Positions 8,169-17,792 are shown, counted from the stretch's first letter. The stretch is 64,000 nt of DNA from Paludibacteraceae bacterium (GCA_017443145.1 JAFSPA010000006.1:390193-454192); one strand, 5' to 3'. Numbers and translations are program-made. Notes: generated by a model not told the origin, from the letters alone.

Positions 8169-8203
8169 AAAAATGCGGCATTTTGAATAAGTGCCGCATT
8201 TTT
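8169..8203 (-). terminator. terminator of cassette A
   Basis: A perfect 12-bp stem, AAAAATGCGGCA (8169-8180) and TGCCGCATTTTT (8192-8203), lies just beyond the stop of the small cassette protein. The same stem with a different loop ends cassette B at 22894-22926. Confidence 0.9.
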
Positions 8204-8210
8204 CTGTACG

Positions 8211-8579
8211 TTAGCTTTTTAAGAAATTTCGTTTTCTCCGGATTGCAATTACTCCTGCGGAGATCAGTGCCAGTATAACCAACGGCACTACCGCATCGCC
8301 AATTGGCGAAGGACCCGGATCATCTTCAGGACCACCGATAAGTGATTTACGCGGGCCACCTTTATTTACGCCGGACGATGTGGTAGTCACATCCGTTTGC
8401 TCAGATGGTAAGGTATTGCTAAACGGTTCGTATATTGGACTGGAGTAGCGCGGACTGTTCATCACAGCCTGGCTACTCGTCATCTCGTTGTAATCGACCT
8501 GATTATATGTTCTATACTGCGCATACGCGCTCATTGTTGCAAGGCAGCAAATAATGATAATATAAATTCGTGCTTTCAT
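8211..8579 (-). CDS. small exported protein with PIGD-transmembrane-basic tail (cassette A)
   Basis: About 122 residues from the ATG at 8579, which is preceded by AAAGGA; an in-frame ATG at 8594 is the alternative start. A signal peptide ends at SAYA. The middle is low-complexity and Ser/Pro/Thr-rich, and the C-terminus reads GPSPIGD, then a hydrophobic helix of about 20 residues, then RRKRN. That layout resembles C-terminal sorting signals (motif, membrane helix, basic cluster). A close paralogue, sharing NSPRYSSPIYEPFSNTLPSE, occupies the same position in cassette B. It follows the giant secreted protein gene by about 45 bases and is probably co-transcribed with it. Function unknown. Confidence 0.8.
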   Translation of the reverse strand: MKARIYIIIICCLATMSAYAQYRTYNQVDYNEMTSSQAVMNSPRYSSPIYEPFSNTLPSEQTDVTTTSSGVNKGGPRKSLIGGPEDDPGPSPIGDAVVPLVILALISAGVIAIRRKRNFLKS

Positions 8580-8680
8580 GATTTTTCCTTTCATTCTTTA
8601 ATTCTTTCACTCATTTAACATTATCATTGTATTCTTGCTCCGCGAGCATCAAATACTTTGCCGTCCTTGACGATGTAGAG
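8527..8680. repeat. 154-bp near-identical block, copy A
   Basis: This block spans the signal peptide of the small protein, the spacer, and the 3' end of the giant gene. It matches 23303-23456 without gaps and, as far as I can compare by eye, with one difference (G at 8572, A at 23348). Confidence 0.85.
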
Positions 8681-11600
8681 TACACCATCAATGAGCTTCT
8701 TGCAAACACCATTAAGCGAAGCGTCACCATTTGCACCATTCATTGCTTCAACACCTGTTGTCGTTTGCTCTATCGGCGAAATCTCAAGTACGAAGCGCTC
8801 GTCGTATGTTCCAATCGGCAGAGTAACTGCGTAATCTGTCAACGCGAGGTTTGTACGTGTCTGCAACTCGTTATCAATAAGCGTTACACCTACTCCGCTT
8901 GTACCTTCCGGCAAGGAGATGATATACTCTCCTTCTGCAATGATATCAACACCAACCGGCACAACCGTTGTTTGGTTGCTCATCGGAAGTGTATTACCTG
9001 CTACTGCAGCAATTCCCGGTATGAAGGTGTAGATAGCGGACTTATTCGCATTAAATTCCTTGGTCATATCTTCACCAAACTTAAATCCGGCACTTACCTC
9101 TTCGTCCTCACTGAGCACTACAAAAGCGCGGTCCATTGTTTTCTCGCTCTGCTGTAACTCCAGATTGAACTCTATCTCTCTCGGCTCATCCGCATAGGTG
9201 CGACGTGCCACGACAGAGGCAGGAGAACCGCTACTTGCAGTCCATGTTATACCGCCAGAGTATTGCGCCATATAAGCGTGCATTGCGTGGTAGGTATAAC
9301 CACTTGCTGTCGTTGCGGAGATGGTATTATCGTCTGCATTCCACGTGTAGAGGAACTTCGGACCACGTTTTGCCGCAGCCGTCCAAGTTGTGTTGGCGAA
9401 GCTTACAGAAGATGTGTTCACATAAGTCGGCACACTCAGCACATTCCAATGGCTATCGAAGATTGTACGGTTGTACGAAGTTTTGGGATTTCCCGTATCC
9501 GGTCCTGGTACTTTGCCTGACTCATACCAGTTAATGGTACAGGTATGTTCAGGTATCGTTTGCGATACACTGGCATTGGTAATATCCGGCATTGTTCCAT
9601 AGGACGGGAAGTAGAGTTCTATTTGTTCCGAACGGCTATCCGGTCCCCAAACATCTGCATCTTCACCTAACAAATCTAAGTCGATAGCTAACAAGTAACC
9701 TTGGTTCGGTTCCAGATATGCGGTCGAGCGGTTCATCCACTTCCAGAAACTGCCATTTTCAGCAAAGTGACCTCTTGCTGCACGGTCTGCACCATCATAA
9801 TACTGAATAGCCCAGTGTGTACCATATGTACCAAATCCGAATACCTCGCTCAACTTAACGCGGAATGGGAAGGAAATAAAGAACAATGAGCGCTCGTAAA
9901 TAGAAGCGGGACTTCCTAATGGGCTATGCGTACTCTTGTCTTTGTTAGCAAGTGTATATTTATTAAACCGCATTACACCATACGCCGTTTCTATCTTGGA
10001 TATCTTACCACTTGAACCAAAAGTTAATTGCGCTATATCACCTTGGTGCTCGCGAATAAACATCACATCGGCGTTGATGGGATTATCCGAGGTAATAGTA
10101 GCATCCGTCGGAACCCAAGCCGCTACCAAACGGTTAGTCTTGAAGTCATACAGCAAGCGAATGGTGTACCAATCACTTCCGCTACCATCAATCAAGGTCT
10201 CAGTGGAAGAACTTGATCCTTTGAAGTACTGTGTAATAACATTGCTTGTTCCCCAAGTTGAAATTAGTTTATAAGCCGCTGTTGGTTGCGCCTTCACATT
10301 AGCTTCGTAAATCCAGTTCTCGTTATCCGAGAAAGTAACCTCATTATTGGATAATGCGCTATCATCCGTATTTTTGATTTTTCCATCCGTACTGGAGATT
10401 ACTAAGAATCGGCTTCCGTCTTCTTGAGCTCCATCCACATATGCACGGCTGATAGCGTTGGTGTTCTGATTCCACATAAAGCGGACGTTAGCGTTACGCT
10501 TGATATCGCCATTCGATTCAACGAAATAGGTGATATTTGCCCAATCGCCGGAAGCCGTTTCGCGTGTCAGCGTATCCGAAAGTCCCGGGTTATAGTCGTT
10601 GGCGATAGTGAACTTAATATTCTTCCTATCGTCGGTTTTTACCCAGTGGCAATAGTAGTGGCTATATCCGCCATGATCAATTGAGTATTCCGAATAAGTC
10701 ATCAAATGATCCGGGTCGCTGCGCCAGTTATCCCACTTACTATTTGCGCAGTCCGTACGGATATAATAGTTACCGGTATATGGCTCAATCTTAGCTACAG
10801 AGGCTCCACCAGAGGCGTTCATGGTTATGCAAGCATTATACACCTTATCGCCTGATAGTGCCGTTAGAGTGTCAGTTGGAACGCTGTAGTAATCACTCCA
10901 CGTAACAGCACCTGTTGAAGCATTGACACTTGCTTGCTGAATCTTCATATATGGCGTTGCACCCGGCTTAATAAAGAACGAAACAGTATCTTTACCATTA
11001 TTCACTTTAGGAACAATAGCAGAAGCTTTCCAGTTCGTTTGTCCTGTGTGTTTATAGATTACGCGATAGTCGCCACCTGCAATCGGATAATCAACTGCAA
11101 TACGCAAACGATACGCAGGCGGGGTGGAACTATTTCCGGAATAACTCAAATTAAATGTATAGTCTCCTGCGGCGTTAGTAGTAATACGACACATGGTAAA
11201 ATCAGAATTCGTCATTTCCCATGCTGTACTTTGACCGTGATTATTATAAGTCATCTCACCACTATTACCGTAATAAACATCACCATCACGTTTCACTTGG
11301 AACTTGTATGTTTGTCCAGCCTCTAAATTCGCCGTAGCTTTCATTGGCATTAATTCATCAGAGGATGTGAAATCAAGATCTCGGATTTTCGTTGTACCAT
11401 CCGAGTAATAGATTTCCAAATGATAACCGGTGCCGGCTGTATATTTCGTCCAATAACCGCTGTTATAATACTCTGCGCGACTGTCGTTTTGCGCAACTGC
11501 GGATTGGCTGGCTAATGGTACAAACATAGGTGTACCGGCATAGAATCCGCCTTCTGTCGCTTTATCTGTTGTCAAAGCATCGGAATAACGGCTTGGATAT

Positions 11601-14600
11601 ACCACATGAGCCACGTTTGGAGATGCTTGATAGAAATACTGGTAATTATCCATGCTTTCCTGGGTAAAGGATACGTATCGCGTAGGAGTGATTCCTGCGG
11701 TTCCATAGTCATAGTAATAAATATCCGTAGTTCCTTCTACAAGAGTCATTGCGAGATTGCGATTCGTAATACCGTTATTACCAGTTCCTTTATTCGCATC
11801 AGAATTGTATCCCCAATAGTTATCATCGTAGAAGTTTACACGTACGCTATTCCATCCAAGAGTGTTCTTGAAATAAATATAACTATTTTGTGTATAGATA
11901 GCCGTCAATTTACCATCATAGATTGCCTTAATCTGAATTGTGGCTGTAGTCGCGACTCCGACAGTGTCTTCTGTAGAGCCTTTACGGATGCTTATGCCAT
12001 CACCCGGTATCCATTTACTAAATGTATAGCCGAAGATTTCCGGTGCCGTAACCGATGTCCATACTAACGGTTTGCCGGTCATAGTTGTAGAAGCCTTGAT
12101 AGTTTCGTCGCCGCACTTATATTGAAGCGTTACCGTATGATCTCCTGCCACTTGGAAGGAGGCCGTATATGTGGATAGAACCGTTCCGGCATTTGCTACG
12201 TTTCCTGTACGCAAAGTGGCTTCCATTTTGTACATACCGCTTGTGGTCGGTGAGGCAAAAGTGTTTGTCGTAATACCAGTTCCGAATGACGGTTGGTCAT
12301 CCAACGGATTGTCATTGCTGTGAAGGATACGCCAATCAATATGTGTGGTTGGCTGCGGCGTCGGAGACAACGTAGCAGTAACTGTCATATTGGTACTTGG
12401 TGCAACAACGGAGCTACCTGTTGAGAATGTAAATCCTGTAATCTCTGCTTTCTTGAAATAAGCGTAGAGAGTCGTATTGGATGTTTTATCCCAATTGTGA
12501 GCCGAATTACCGGAAGCATCATAATACTGAGTTCCCAGCGGGCTCAATACATCATAGTAACCCATAAATGCATAACCGGTTGCTGCTGTCGGCAAAGAAA
12601 TAGTTGTCGGCATCGCAGCATCGTATGTTGCCGTTTTATTTGCAGTCTGTCCGCCGGAACCATATCCCGTTCCGCTTTGGCTAAATGAAATGGTGTACGT
12701 ATTTGCCTGCCAAACAGCATACAAATTCACTGTTGCGCCTTGCGTCGAACTCAAGTTACCATGTGCAGCACTATTCGCGCGGTCTACTGTTCCTGCATCC
12801 GCACGAGCCTGAGATGTTGCCCATCCTTGGAACGTATATCCCGTTCTTGTAAACGCGTTAGCGGTCAGTGTCGTTTCCGAATCATAAGCAATACCGGTCT
12901 GATTACTCATCGAACCGCCGGTATTACCATTTCCATTGAATTTAACAGTATAGGTAATTGGTGTAAAAGTTGCTGTTAGAGTGGAAGAAGTGTTCGCCGT
13001 ACCGCAACCTGTAACCGTTACTGGGTTGGCAGTAGTACTCGAAAGCGTGATGTTAGTATTATTCTTCGTCCAAACCGTTGCGCTTGTGTTAACTCTATAA
13101 CCGGTAGCAGGAACTGCCGTAACGCTTGGCTTGGTTGCCTTACCGGCAGAAACAGAAGTGACTGGACTTCCTCCGCTTGTGAAGGTGCCTTTACCCGTTG
13201 GACTTGCTACCAGACTTACCGTCGTCATATTCTCCGAATAGCGCGAATAAACGGTTTTATTTGCTGTCACATTATCCAGCACGTTATCAGTGGTGCTAAT
13301 TCCAGAAACAGCCGAACCGCCTGTATCTTTGGTTGTATACCAACCGGTAAACGTATAACCAGAGGATGCTGTCTGCGTAAAGGTAACATTCTCCCCACTG
13401 GCTACGTAATCGCCGCTGCTAAGAGATCCACTTGCGCTACCGGTTGCTGTAATAGCACTACCTCCGGTGCCCTTATCAAAAGTTATTGTATATGCAGTTG
13501 GATAAGTAACCGTCAAATTCTTTGTGCTGCTATTAAAGGTAAACGTGTAACTTCCAGCGGCATCTGTTTTAATAGTCATGTTTCCACCACTGGTGCTGAG
13601 ACTACTTGCCGTGTTGGAGGCGCGTGTTAAATTGGTAGAGTTTTTGCCATACCAATCCGAATTATATACAATCTTAAACGTATAAGTTGTTTTCGCGTTC
13701 AGTGTACGAGAAACAGACCAATTGTTACTACCTTGATCTGCGAGATCAAAGTTACCTGTATTCGTTGCGTCCGTCGGACTTGCCGCAGAAATTCGGACTT
13801 GATTTATCACAGGCCAAGTGACAGTAAGAACTTTCGTAGAAGTGTTAAAATGGAACTCATACTCACCCGCGAGATATGGTTTGAAGCGCACATTATTGGT
13901 ACTATTACTGAGCGTTAATGAATTATTCTCGTTTGTTAACCAATAATAACTTGTACTAGTTCCCCAACCATACCATTGAGCAGTTTCATTTGCACCTGCA
14001 CTATTATAAATTTTAAATTCCCATTGAGTGTCAGAAGGAGAAGCTTGAGCAGCAGTAACCGTAGTTGTCCAATAAACATCATTGCCTGTAGAGTATCCCG
14101 ATTTTTTCTGCAACATAGTAGTAGCATCTGCTTTCCAACCCAAGAAAGGACCGGAAGCATCACCCTCTACATACCAAGTACTACTCAAATCTTCCGTATA
14201 ATTGGCCACAACCGTTGCTGCGGCGCCATCACCATTCGAACGAATAGTGATCGACGTTGCGGTTGCTGCACCTCCATCCGTACGAGTACAGTTTGTCAAC
14301 GTCCAGCCTGCAAAAGTATAACCCGTTCCAGCAGCTGTAGCTGTAATAGTCCGCGTAGTAGCGTAACCTACCGTCGTAGCCGAACCAGAAACTGTCGGTG
14401 CCGCATAACTCGGATTACCTGCATCGTAATGGCACGAGGTAGATAGTGAAGACATATCCTCCGTTGCTGATGCAGTTAGTGTCATAGCGGCTGCCGTACC
14501 AACCGTTACTGTTTGGTTTTTTGTAGTGGCAGTAAATGTGGACAGCGTTCCACTACCGGACAATGTCCATCTATCCCATGTATAGCCGGTCGCTACCGTT

Positions 14601-15610
14601 GCAGTAATGGCGATTTTATCGCCGGCGCTAATATCGTTATCAGAACCAGTTACAGCTGATATACCGGTACCGGCCACTACAGTTAAACCCGGAGGGGTTG
14701 TTCCCGTTCCTGTAAGGGTGATGGTACAGGTTTTAGAATTAGCATCTGTGATAGTCAGCGTTGCTGATTTGCTACCGGCAGTGGCAGGTTTGAATTTAAC
14801 AGTAACACCTGTCTCGCTAATACCTGTTACTTCAAATTCAGAAGAGTTGTCGCCGGAAAGCGCACAGTTGCTTGTTGTTAACGCTGTTCCGTAGTGCTGT
14901 GTGAATGATATAGTTGCAGAACTATTGCTTCCAACATTAACACTTCCATACGCGTTGCTCGTACTCGTCGTCTCAAAACCCGGCACCACCAATGTGGCTT
15001 TCACTTCCGAACCATCGTTGGCGTTGAAACTTCCGTAACTAGAACCATTAGACCACTGCATTCGTCCAAGTCCTTTCAATTGCAAATAGTAATTACCAGC
15101 AGGAGTACTTGATGTTACAATATCGGTAGTTAGTGATGCATTTCCTACTACTCGGTCGTTTCCTGATGAAGCCAAAACGTTCGCAGCGGAAGATGAAGTA
15201 GATGTTGAACCATAGTTGCCTACGTTGTAGTTAGTATATGACGGGGCCGAAGCGCTTTGCTTATATAGGCGATATTGTAATCGTCCTGCAACATAGTCGC
15301 TGCTGTTTGTCCAACCGATTACTACAAATGCCTTCAGTTGTAAGGTGGTTACTGTACCTAAGTTGGCATTGTTAAAATCGGTTACTCCGGATTGTCCACT
15401 ACGACAGTCATAGGTAGAATTATAATACGACCATGACACATTATGGATGTTGTACCATCCCGTTGCAGTGCCGTTTTTCGTGAATTTGACACCTTTGTAA
15501 CCGATGCCACCATCCGCCCACATTTGTGGCACACCTAATGTGAGTAAAGCGATTAAGGTAATCAACCATCGCGCACTTCCGCGCAGTCTAAATAAATTTT
15601 TGTTTTTCAT
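8624..15610 (-). CDS. giant secreted repeat protein with InlB-type repeats (cassette A)
   Basis: About 2328 residues from the ATG at 15610. The reading frame extends further upstream but would overlap the next gene, and this start gives a signal peptide closely matching that of the cassette B paralogue (ARWLITLIALLTLGV). After an N-terminal beta domain comes an ASH-like domain (around TGISETGVTVKFKPATAG). Then follows a long series of Listeria-Bacteroides (InlB B-type) repeats of the GYTFxGWxT kind, further beta-sandwich modules, and a C-terminal region ending LIDGVLYI...DARGARIQ. It is rich in Thr, Ser, Gly, Asn and Tyr, as in surface adhesins. Export by T9SS is an inference from the tag and the gld genes. 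Confidence 0.88.
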   Translation of the reverse strand: MKNKNLFRLRGSARWLITLIALLTLGVPQMWADGGIGYKGVKFTKNGTATGWYNIHNVSWSYYNSTYDCRSGQSGVTDFNNANLGTVTTLQLKAFVVIGWTNSSDYVAGRLQYRLYKQSASAPSYTNYNVGNYGSTSTSSSAANVLASSGNDRVVGNASLTTDIVTSSTPAGNYYLQLKGLGRMQWSNGSSYGSFNANDGSEVKATLVVPGFETTSTSNAYGSVNVGSNSSATISFTQHYGTALTTSNCALSGDNSSEFEVTGISETGVTVKFKPATAGSKSATLTITDANSKTCTITLTGTGTTPPGLTVVAGTGISAVTGSDNDISAGDKIAITATVATGYTWDRWTLSGSGTLSTFTATTKNQTVTVGTAAAMTLTASATEDMSSLSTSCHYDAGNPSYAAPTVSGSATTVGYATTRTITATAAGTGYTFAGWTLTNCTRTDGGAATATSITIRSNGDGAAATVVANYTEDLSSTWYVEGDASGPFLGWKADATTMLQKKSGYSTGNDVYWTTTVTAAQASPSDTQWEFKIYNSAGANETAQWYGWGTSTSYYWLTNENNSLTLSNSTNNVRFKPYLAGEYEFHFNTSTKVLTVTWPVINQVRISAASPTDATNTGNFDLADQGSNNWSVSRTLNAKTTYTFKIVYNSDWYGKNSTNLTRASNTASSLSTSGGNMTIKTDAAGSYTFTFNSSTKNLTVTYPTAYTITFDKGTGGSAITATGSASGSLSSGDYVASGENVTFTQTASSGYTFTGWYTTKDTGGSAVSGISTTDNVLDNVTANKTVYSRYSENMTTVSLVASPTGKGTFTSGGSPVTSVSAGKATKPSVTAVPATGYRVNTSATVWTKNNTNITLSSTTANPVTVTGCGTANTSSTLTATFTPITYTVKFNGNGNTGGSMSNQTGIAYDSETTLTANAFTRTGYTFQGWATSQARADAGTVDRANSAAHGNLSSTQGATVNLYAVWQANTYTISFSQSGTGYGSGGQTANKTATYDAAMPTTISLPTAATGYAFMGYYDVLSPLGTQYYDASGNSAHNWDKTSNTTLYAYFKKAEITGFTFSTGSSVVAPSTNMTVTATLSPTPQPTTHIDWRILHSNDNPLDDQPSFGTGITTNTFASPTTSGMYKMEATLRTGNVANAGTVLSTYTASFQVAGDHTVTLQYKCGDETIKASTTMTGKPLVWTSVTAPEIFGYTFSKWIPGDGISIRKGSTEDTVGVATTATIQIKAIYDGKLTAIYTQNSYIYFKNTLGWNSVRVNFYDDNYWGYNSDANKGTGNNGITNRNLAMTLVEGTTDIYYYDYGTAGITPTRYVSFTQESMDNYQYFYQASPNVAHVVYPSRYSDALTTDKATEGGFYAGTPMFVPLASQSAVAQNDSRAEYYNSGYWTKYTAGTGYHLEIYYSDGTTKIRDLDFTSSDELMPMKATANLEAGQTYKFQVKRDGDVYYGNSGEMTYNNHGQSTAWEMTNSDFTMCRITTNAAGDYTFNLSYSGNSSTPPAYRLRIAVDYPIAGGDYRVIYKHTGQTNWKASAIVPKVNNGKDTVSFFIKPGATPYMKIQQASVNASTGAVTWSDYYSVPTDTLTALSGDKVYNACITMNASGGASVAKIEPYTGNYYIRTDCANSKWDNWRSDPDHLMTYSEYSIDHGGYSHYYCHWVKTDDRKNIKFTIANDYNPGLSDTLTRETASGDWANITYFVESNGDIKRNANVRFMWNQNTNAISRAYVDGAQEDGSRFLVISSTDGKIKNTDDSALSNNEVTFSDNENWIYEANVKAQPTAAYKLISTWGTSNVITQYFKGSSSSTETLIDGSGSDWYTIRLLYDFKTNRLVAAWVPTDATITSDNPINADVMFIREHQGDIAQLTFGSSGKISKIETAYGVMRFNKYTLANKDKSTHSPLGSPASIYERSLFFISFPFRVKLSEVFGFGTYGTHWAIQYYDGADRAARGHFAENGSFWKWMNRSTAYLEPNQGYLLAIDLDLLGEDADVWGPDSRSEQIELYFPSYGTMPDITNASVSQTIPEHTCTINWYESGKVPGPDTGNPKTSYNRTIFDSHWNVLSVPTYVNTSSVSFANTTWTAAAKRGPKFLYTWNADDNTISATTASGYTYHAMHAYMAQYSGGITWTASSGSPASVVARRTYADEPREIEFNLELQQSEKTMDRAFVVLSEDEEVSAGFKFGEDMTKEFNANKSAIYTFIPGIAAVAGNTLPMSNQTTVVPVGVDIIAEGEYIISLPEGTSGVGVTLIDNELQTRTNLALTDYAVTLPIGTYDERFVLEISPIEQTTTGVEAMNGANGDASLNGVCKKLIDGVLYIVKDGKVFDARGARIQ

Positions 15611-15641
15611 AATGATTTGTATTTTTAAGTTGTTAATATAT

Positions 15642-16130
15642 TCAAAAATTATCACTTTCCGACTCAGGATTTGGAGACACATCATATTGCTCTTCCCCTT
15701 CAACTTTTGCTAAAGTACCAATTACGTAGTATAATCCTTCAAATTGCTTATTGATAATTCTCTCTACTTCCTTATAATCATCCACATTATGAACTTCGAG
15801 TAACATAGTAGATTTAACAGGTTTCTCAACTCCTTCAACACACGGCAAATCCTCAATCACTTTCCACAATTCTTTCTCCAAAAAGTCACGATTATTTTCT
15901 TTCTTGAAATTCGCCTTGAATTCATCAGTTGCATCATAAGAGAAAACAATTAACCAGTTGGTTGCTGTTTGTTTTTGTTTTATTATATCCATAATTTCAT
16001 TAATACCGACACCTCGTTCTATGAGTTCTTTTAACTCTCCCACCTTTATTGGGCCATAGAGAACCTCATCTTTTTTTATGCGCTCATAAAGAGGTTTAAC
16101 TTTTTTTGCGCATTCTCCTGATGTGTTCAT
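15642..16130 (-). CDS. hypothetical protein, third gene of the CBS-HEPN operon
   Basis: A 162-residue cytoplasmic-looking protein without a signal peptide or membrane helix. It is predicted mixed alpha/beta, with a Lys/Glu-rich N-terminal half and an acidic C-terminus (SPNPESESDNF). I recognise no domain. It begins 17 bases after the stop of the CBS-HEPN gene in the same direction, so the two are probably co-transcribed. The base composition is A+T-rich, like its two upstream partners and unlike the core genes. Its fixed place in the operon suggests a partner or regulator of the CBS-HEPN protein, but nothing in the sequence proves it. Confidence 0.7.
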   Translation of the reverse strand: MNTSGECAKKVKPLYERIKKDEVLYGPIKVGELKELIERGVGINEIMDIIKQKQTATNWLIVFSYDATDEFKANFKKENNRDFLEKELWKVIEDLPCVEGVEKPVKSTMLLEVHNVDDYKEVERIINKQFEGLYYVIGTLAKVEGEEQYDVSPNPESESDNF

Positions 16131-16147
16131 GCTATTGTATGGTTAAG

Positions 16148-17146
16148 TTAGTTATTATTCAAATAATCAATAATTTCAGATAAATATCTTGTCATATTTC
16201 GTAGAGACTGCATCTTTTGACGACCAATACCCTCTGGCTCAAAATGCATAACTCTATTTCTAATTAATCGAATATCGTCTAAATAATTATTAAAATCCTC
16301 ATGTTCATTCTTATAACCTAATTTTCCCCAATATTGAGGCTCTTTAAATATCTTACAGTAAGCTCCAAATGTTAAATCATCTATAGACTCTACTTCTCTA
16401 CCACCTTGACTATATTGTTTTAGTTCTTTTTTTGAAAGTCCAAAACGATTGATAATCATTCGTATTTGTAACTCTATTTGCTCCAATAACAAAAAGGCTT
16501 CTGCTTGGGTTATTGAGAAGAATTCGGATGCAATATCTGAAGCAGCAATAAAGCCAGAATATCCTTCATCATTATTTGATACCAGAACAAACTTTTTGGA
16601 GGATATAATACGAATAGCTTCTAACAATGGCGTATCCAACCGAATAGAAGTTATATTATTCTCCATGTAGTCACTAACTTTATCGCCTTTCTTATCATGC
16701 CATAAAGATATACCAATAGTTTTCCATGAGATATAACCGCATAATCTATTGTCTTCTTTATCAATTACCGGTAATTGCGAGAAACCATGTTGTTGCATCA
16801 ATGTTATGGCATGTAATAAGCTATCATTTTTATCTACAAAAACCGGTTTATTGAGAGTTGCCGCTGCTAAACTATCCACTCGTTTGACTGGATTTGTAGT
16901 AACTCTAGTTGTTGCGATATCTTTTTTGCTTTGTAATGTCAACTCCGCATAAAACCAAGCATGGTAGAAATCACCACTCAATTCCAATCCATCCGCGTCC
17001 AGCTCTCTATTAACCTGCTCCGCGAGTCCCCATGATCTGCGACAATAGCCATAACTATTAGTTATCTCCCAAGGCGTAACCATGAAAGATATATTTCTGT
17101 CCTTTTTAATGGCTTCGATTTTATCTGTATATGTCATCTCTTCCAT
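16148..17146 (-). CDS. CBS-pair protein with C-terminal HEPN-like domain
   Basis: A 332-residue protein in three parts: an unrecognised N-terminal region (about 1-88); two tandem CBS domains (about 93-150 and 155-215; the first contains MQQHGFSQLPVID, the second SGFIAASDI); and an all-helical C-terminal domain (about 220-332) with RNRVMH (Arg296-His301). RNRVMH fits the RX4-6H signature, with Asn after Arg, of HEPN ribonucleases. CBS pairs bind adenine nucleotides, so a nucleotide-sensing RNase is a plausible reading, which would suit phage defence or stress response. It overlaps the preceding gene by 26 bases and is followed closely by the 162-residue gene. The HEPN assignment rests on one motif and helical character. 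Confidence 0.75.
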   Translation of the reverse strand: MEEMTYTDKIEAIKKDRNISFMVTPWEITNSYGYCRRSWGLAEQVNRELDADGLELSGDFYHAWFYAELTLQSKKDIATTRVTTNPVKRVDSLAAATLNKPVFVDKNDSLLHAITLMQQHGFSQLPVIDKEDNRLCGYISWKTIGISLWHDKKGDKVSDYMENNITSIRLDTPLLEAIRIISSKKFVLVSNNDEGYSGFIAASDIASEFFSITQAEAFLLLEQIELQIRMIINRFGLSKKELKQYSQGGREVESIDDLTFGAYCKIFKEPQYWGKLGYKNEHEDFNNYLDDIRLIRNRVMHFEPEGIGRQKMQSLRNMTRYLSEIIDYLNNN

Positions 17147-17627
17147 TATTATTTTGTGTATTTAGCCTATTTGGTCGAAACCCTTTTAGCATTTCCATGT
17201 TAAAGCACAGCTCCTTTAGTTTTTGAATTATCTGATCCATGCTCGCATATTGCGGCAAATTTGTGTCAAGGTGATAATTTAAGTTGATAAGATGCTTATC
17301 TTCTAGTAAACCAATTACAATCAAATCTAAAGCATTTATCGCAGTTATTAAGTTCCACGCTCCAACAGATTGTGGCTCCGTAGGTTCTTTCTTCACATGG
17401 TATATATATAGCTTCTTCAAATATTTTTCATTCAGCGACACAATAAGGGTTTGTATATCTCGAGGAGCCCGTTCTTGTACGTAGGGCCAATGTTCGATGT
17501 CAGCTGGTAGTATACCATCCAATTCAGTTAAAGTATTCGTATCACCTATCTTCACATACACGGCAATGGCGATATTACGCATTTTTTGTATTAATACTAA
17601 TATTTCAGTATACTCTTGTTCAGTCAT
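17121..17627 (-). CDS. helical hypothetical protein, first gene of the CBS-HEPN operon
   Basis: A 168-residue protein from the ATG at 17627, preceded by an AGAGAGA stretch; a TTG 33 bases further up would add 11 residues. It is predicted mostly alpha-helical with no membrane segment or known motif. Its 3' end overlaps the CBS-HEPN gene by 26 bases, so the two are translationally coupled and probably act together. Two copies of a 21-base repeat lie just upstream (17651-17672 and 17722-17743). I see no consensus promoter, so this operon may use an unusual promoter or be read from upstream. Function unknown. Confidence 0.7.
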   Translation of the reverse strand: MTEQEYTEILVLIQKMRNIAIAVYVKIGDTNTLTELDGILPADIEHWPYVQERAPRDIQTLIVSLNEKYLKKLYIYHVKKEPTEPQSVGAWNLITAINALDLIVIGLLEDKHLINLNYHLDTNLPQYASMDQIIQKLKELCFNMEMLKGFRPNRLNTQNNNGRDDIYR

Positions 17628-17650
17628 TTTTTCTCTCTTCGTCGCGTTTG

Positions 17651-17743
17651 AAATTATCAATCTTTAAGATTTTGGGTGGTGCGGGATTTCGCAAATAGTA
17701 CGCTGGCGGCACTTTCGCCCAAAATTATCAATCTTTAAGATTT
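17651..17743. repeat. pair of 21-22 base repeats upstream of the CBS-HEPN operon
   Basis: AAATTATCAATCTTTAAGAT followed by TT occurs at 17651-17672 and 17722-17743. The same sequence occurs twice more at 29716-29737 and 29820-29840. It contains a palindrome, AATCTT-T-AAGATT. In both places two copies are spaced 70-105 bases apart and lie beside small A+T-rich genes. Confidence 0.85.
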
Positions 17744-17752
17744 GTGTCTTTC

Positions 17753-17778
17753 TTTCGTTAGTTCTTTATTTTTTCGTG
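17753..17778. repeat. dispersed leader repeat, copy 1 (partial)
   Basis: TTTCGTTAGTTCTTTATTTT followed by TTCGTG. Related sequences at 19010-19043 and 20022-20060 continue into CGTGGCACTCTGGCA and precede the 11-base arrays. This copy lies at the 3' end of the YhcG-family gene and lacks the CACTCTGGCA part. Confidence 0.75.
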
Positions 17779-17792
17779 AGCTTTTTGAGCTT

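Noticed and set aside
15611..15703. Upstream start of the giant cassette A gene (31 extra codons)
   Set aside because: It would overlap the preceding gene and bury the signal peptide; the paralogue starts at the position equivalent to 15610.
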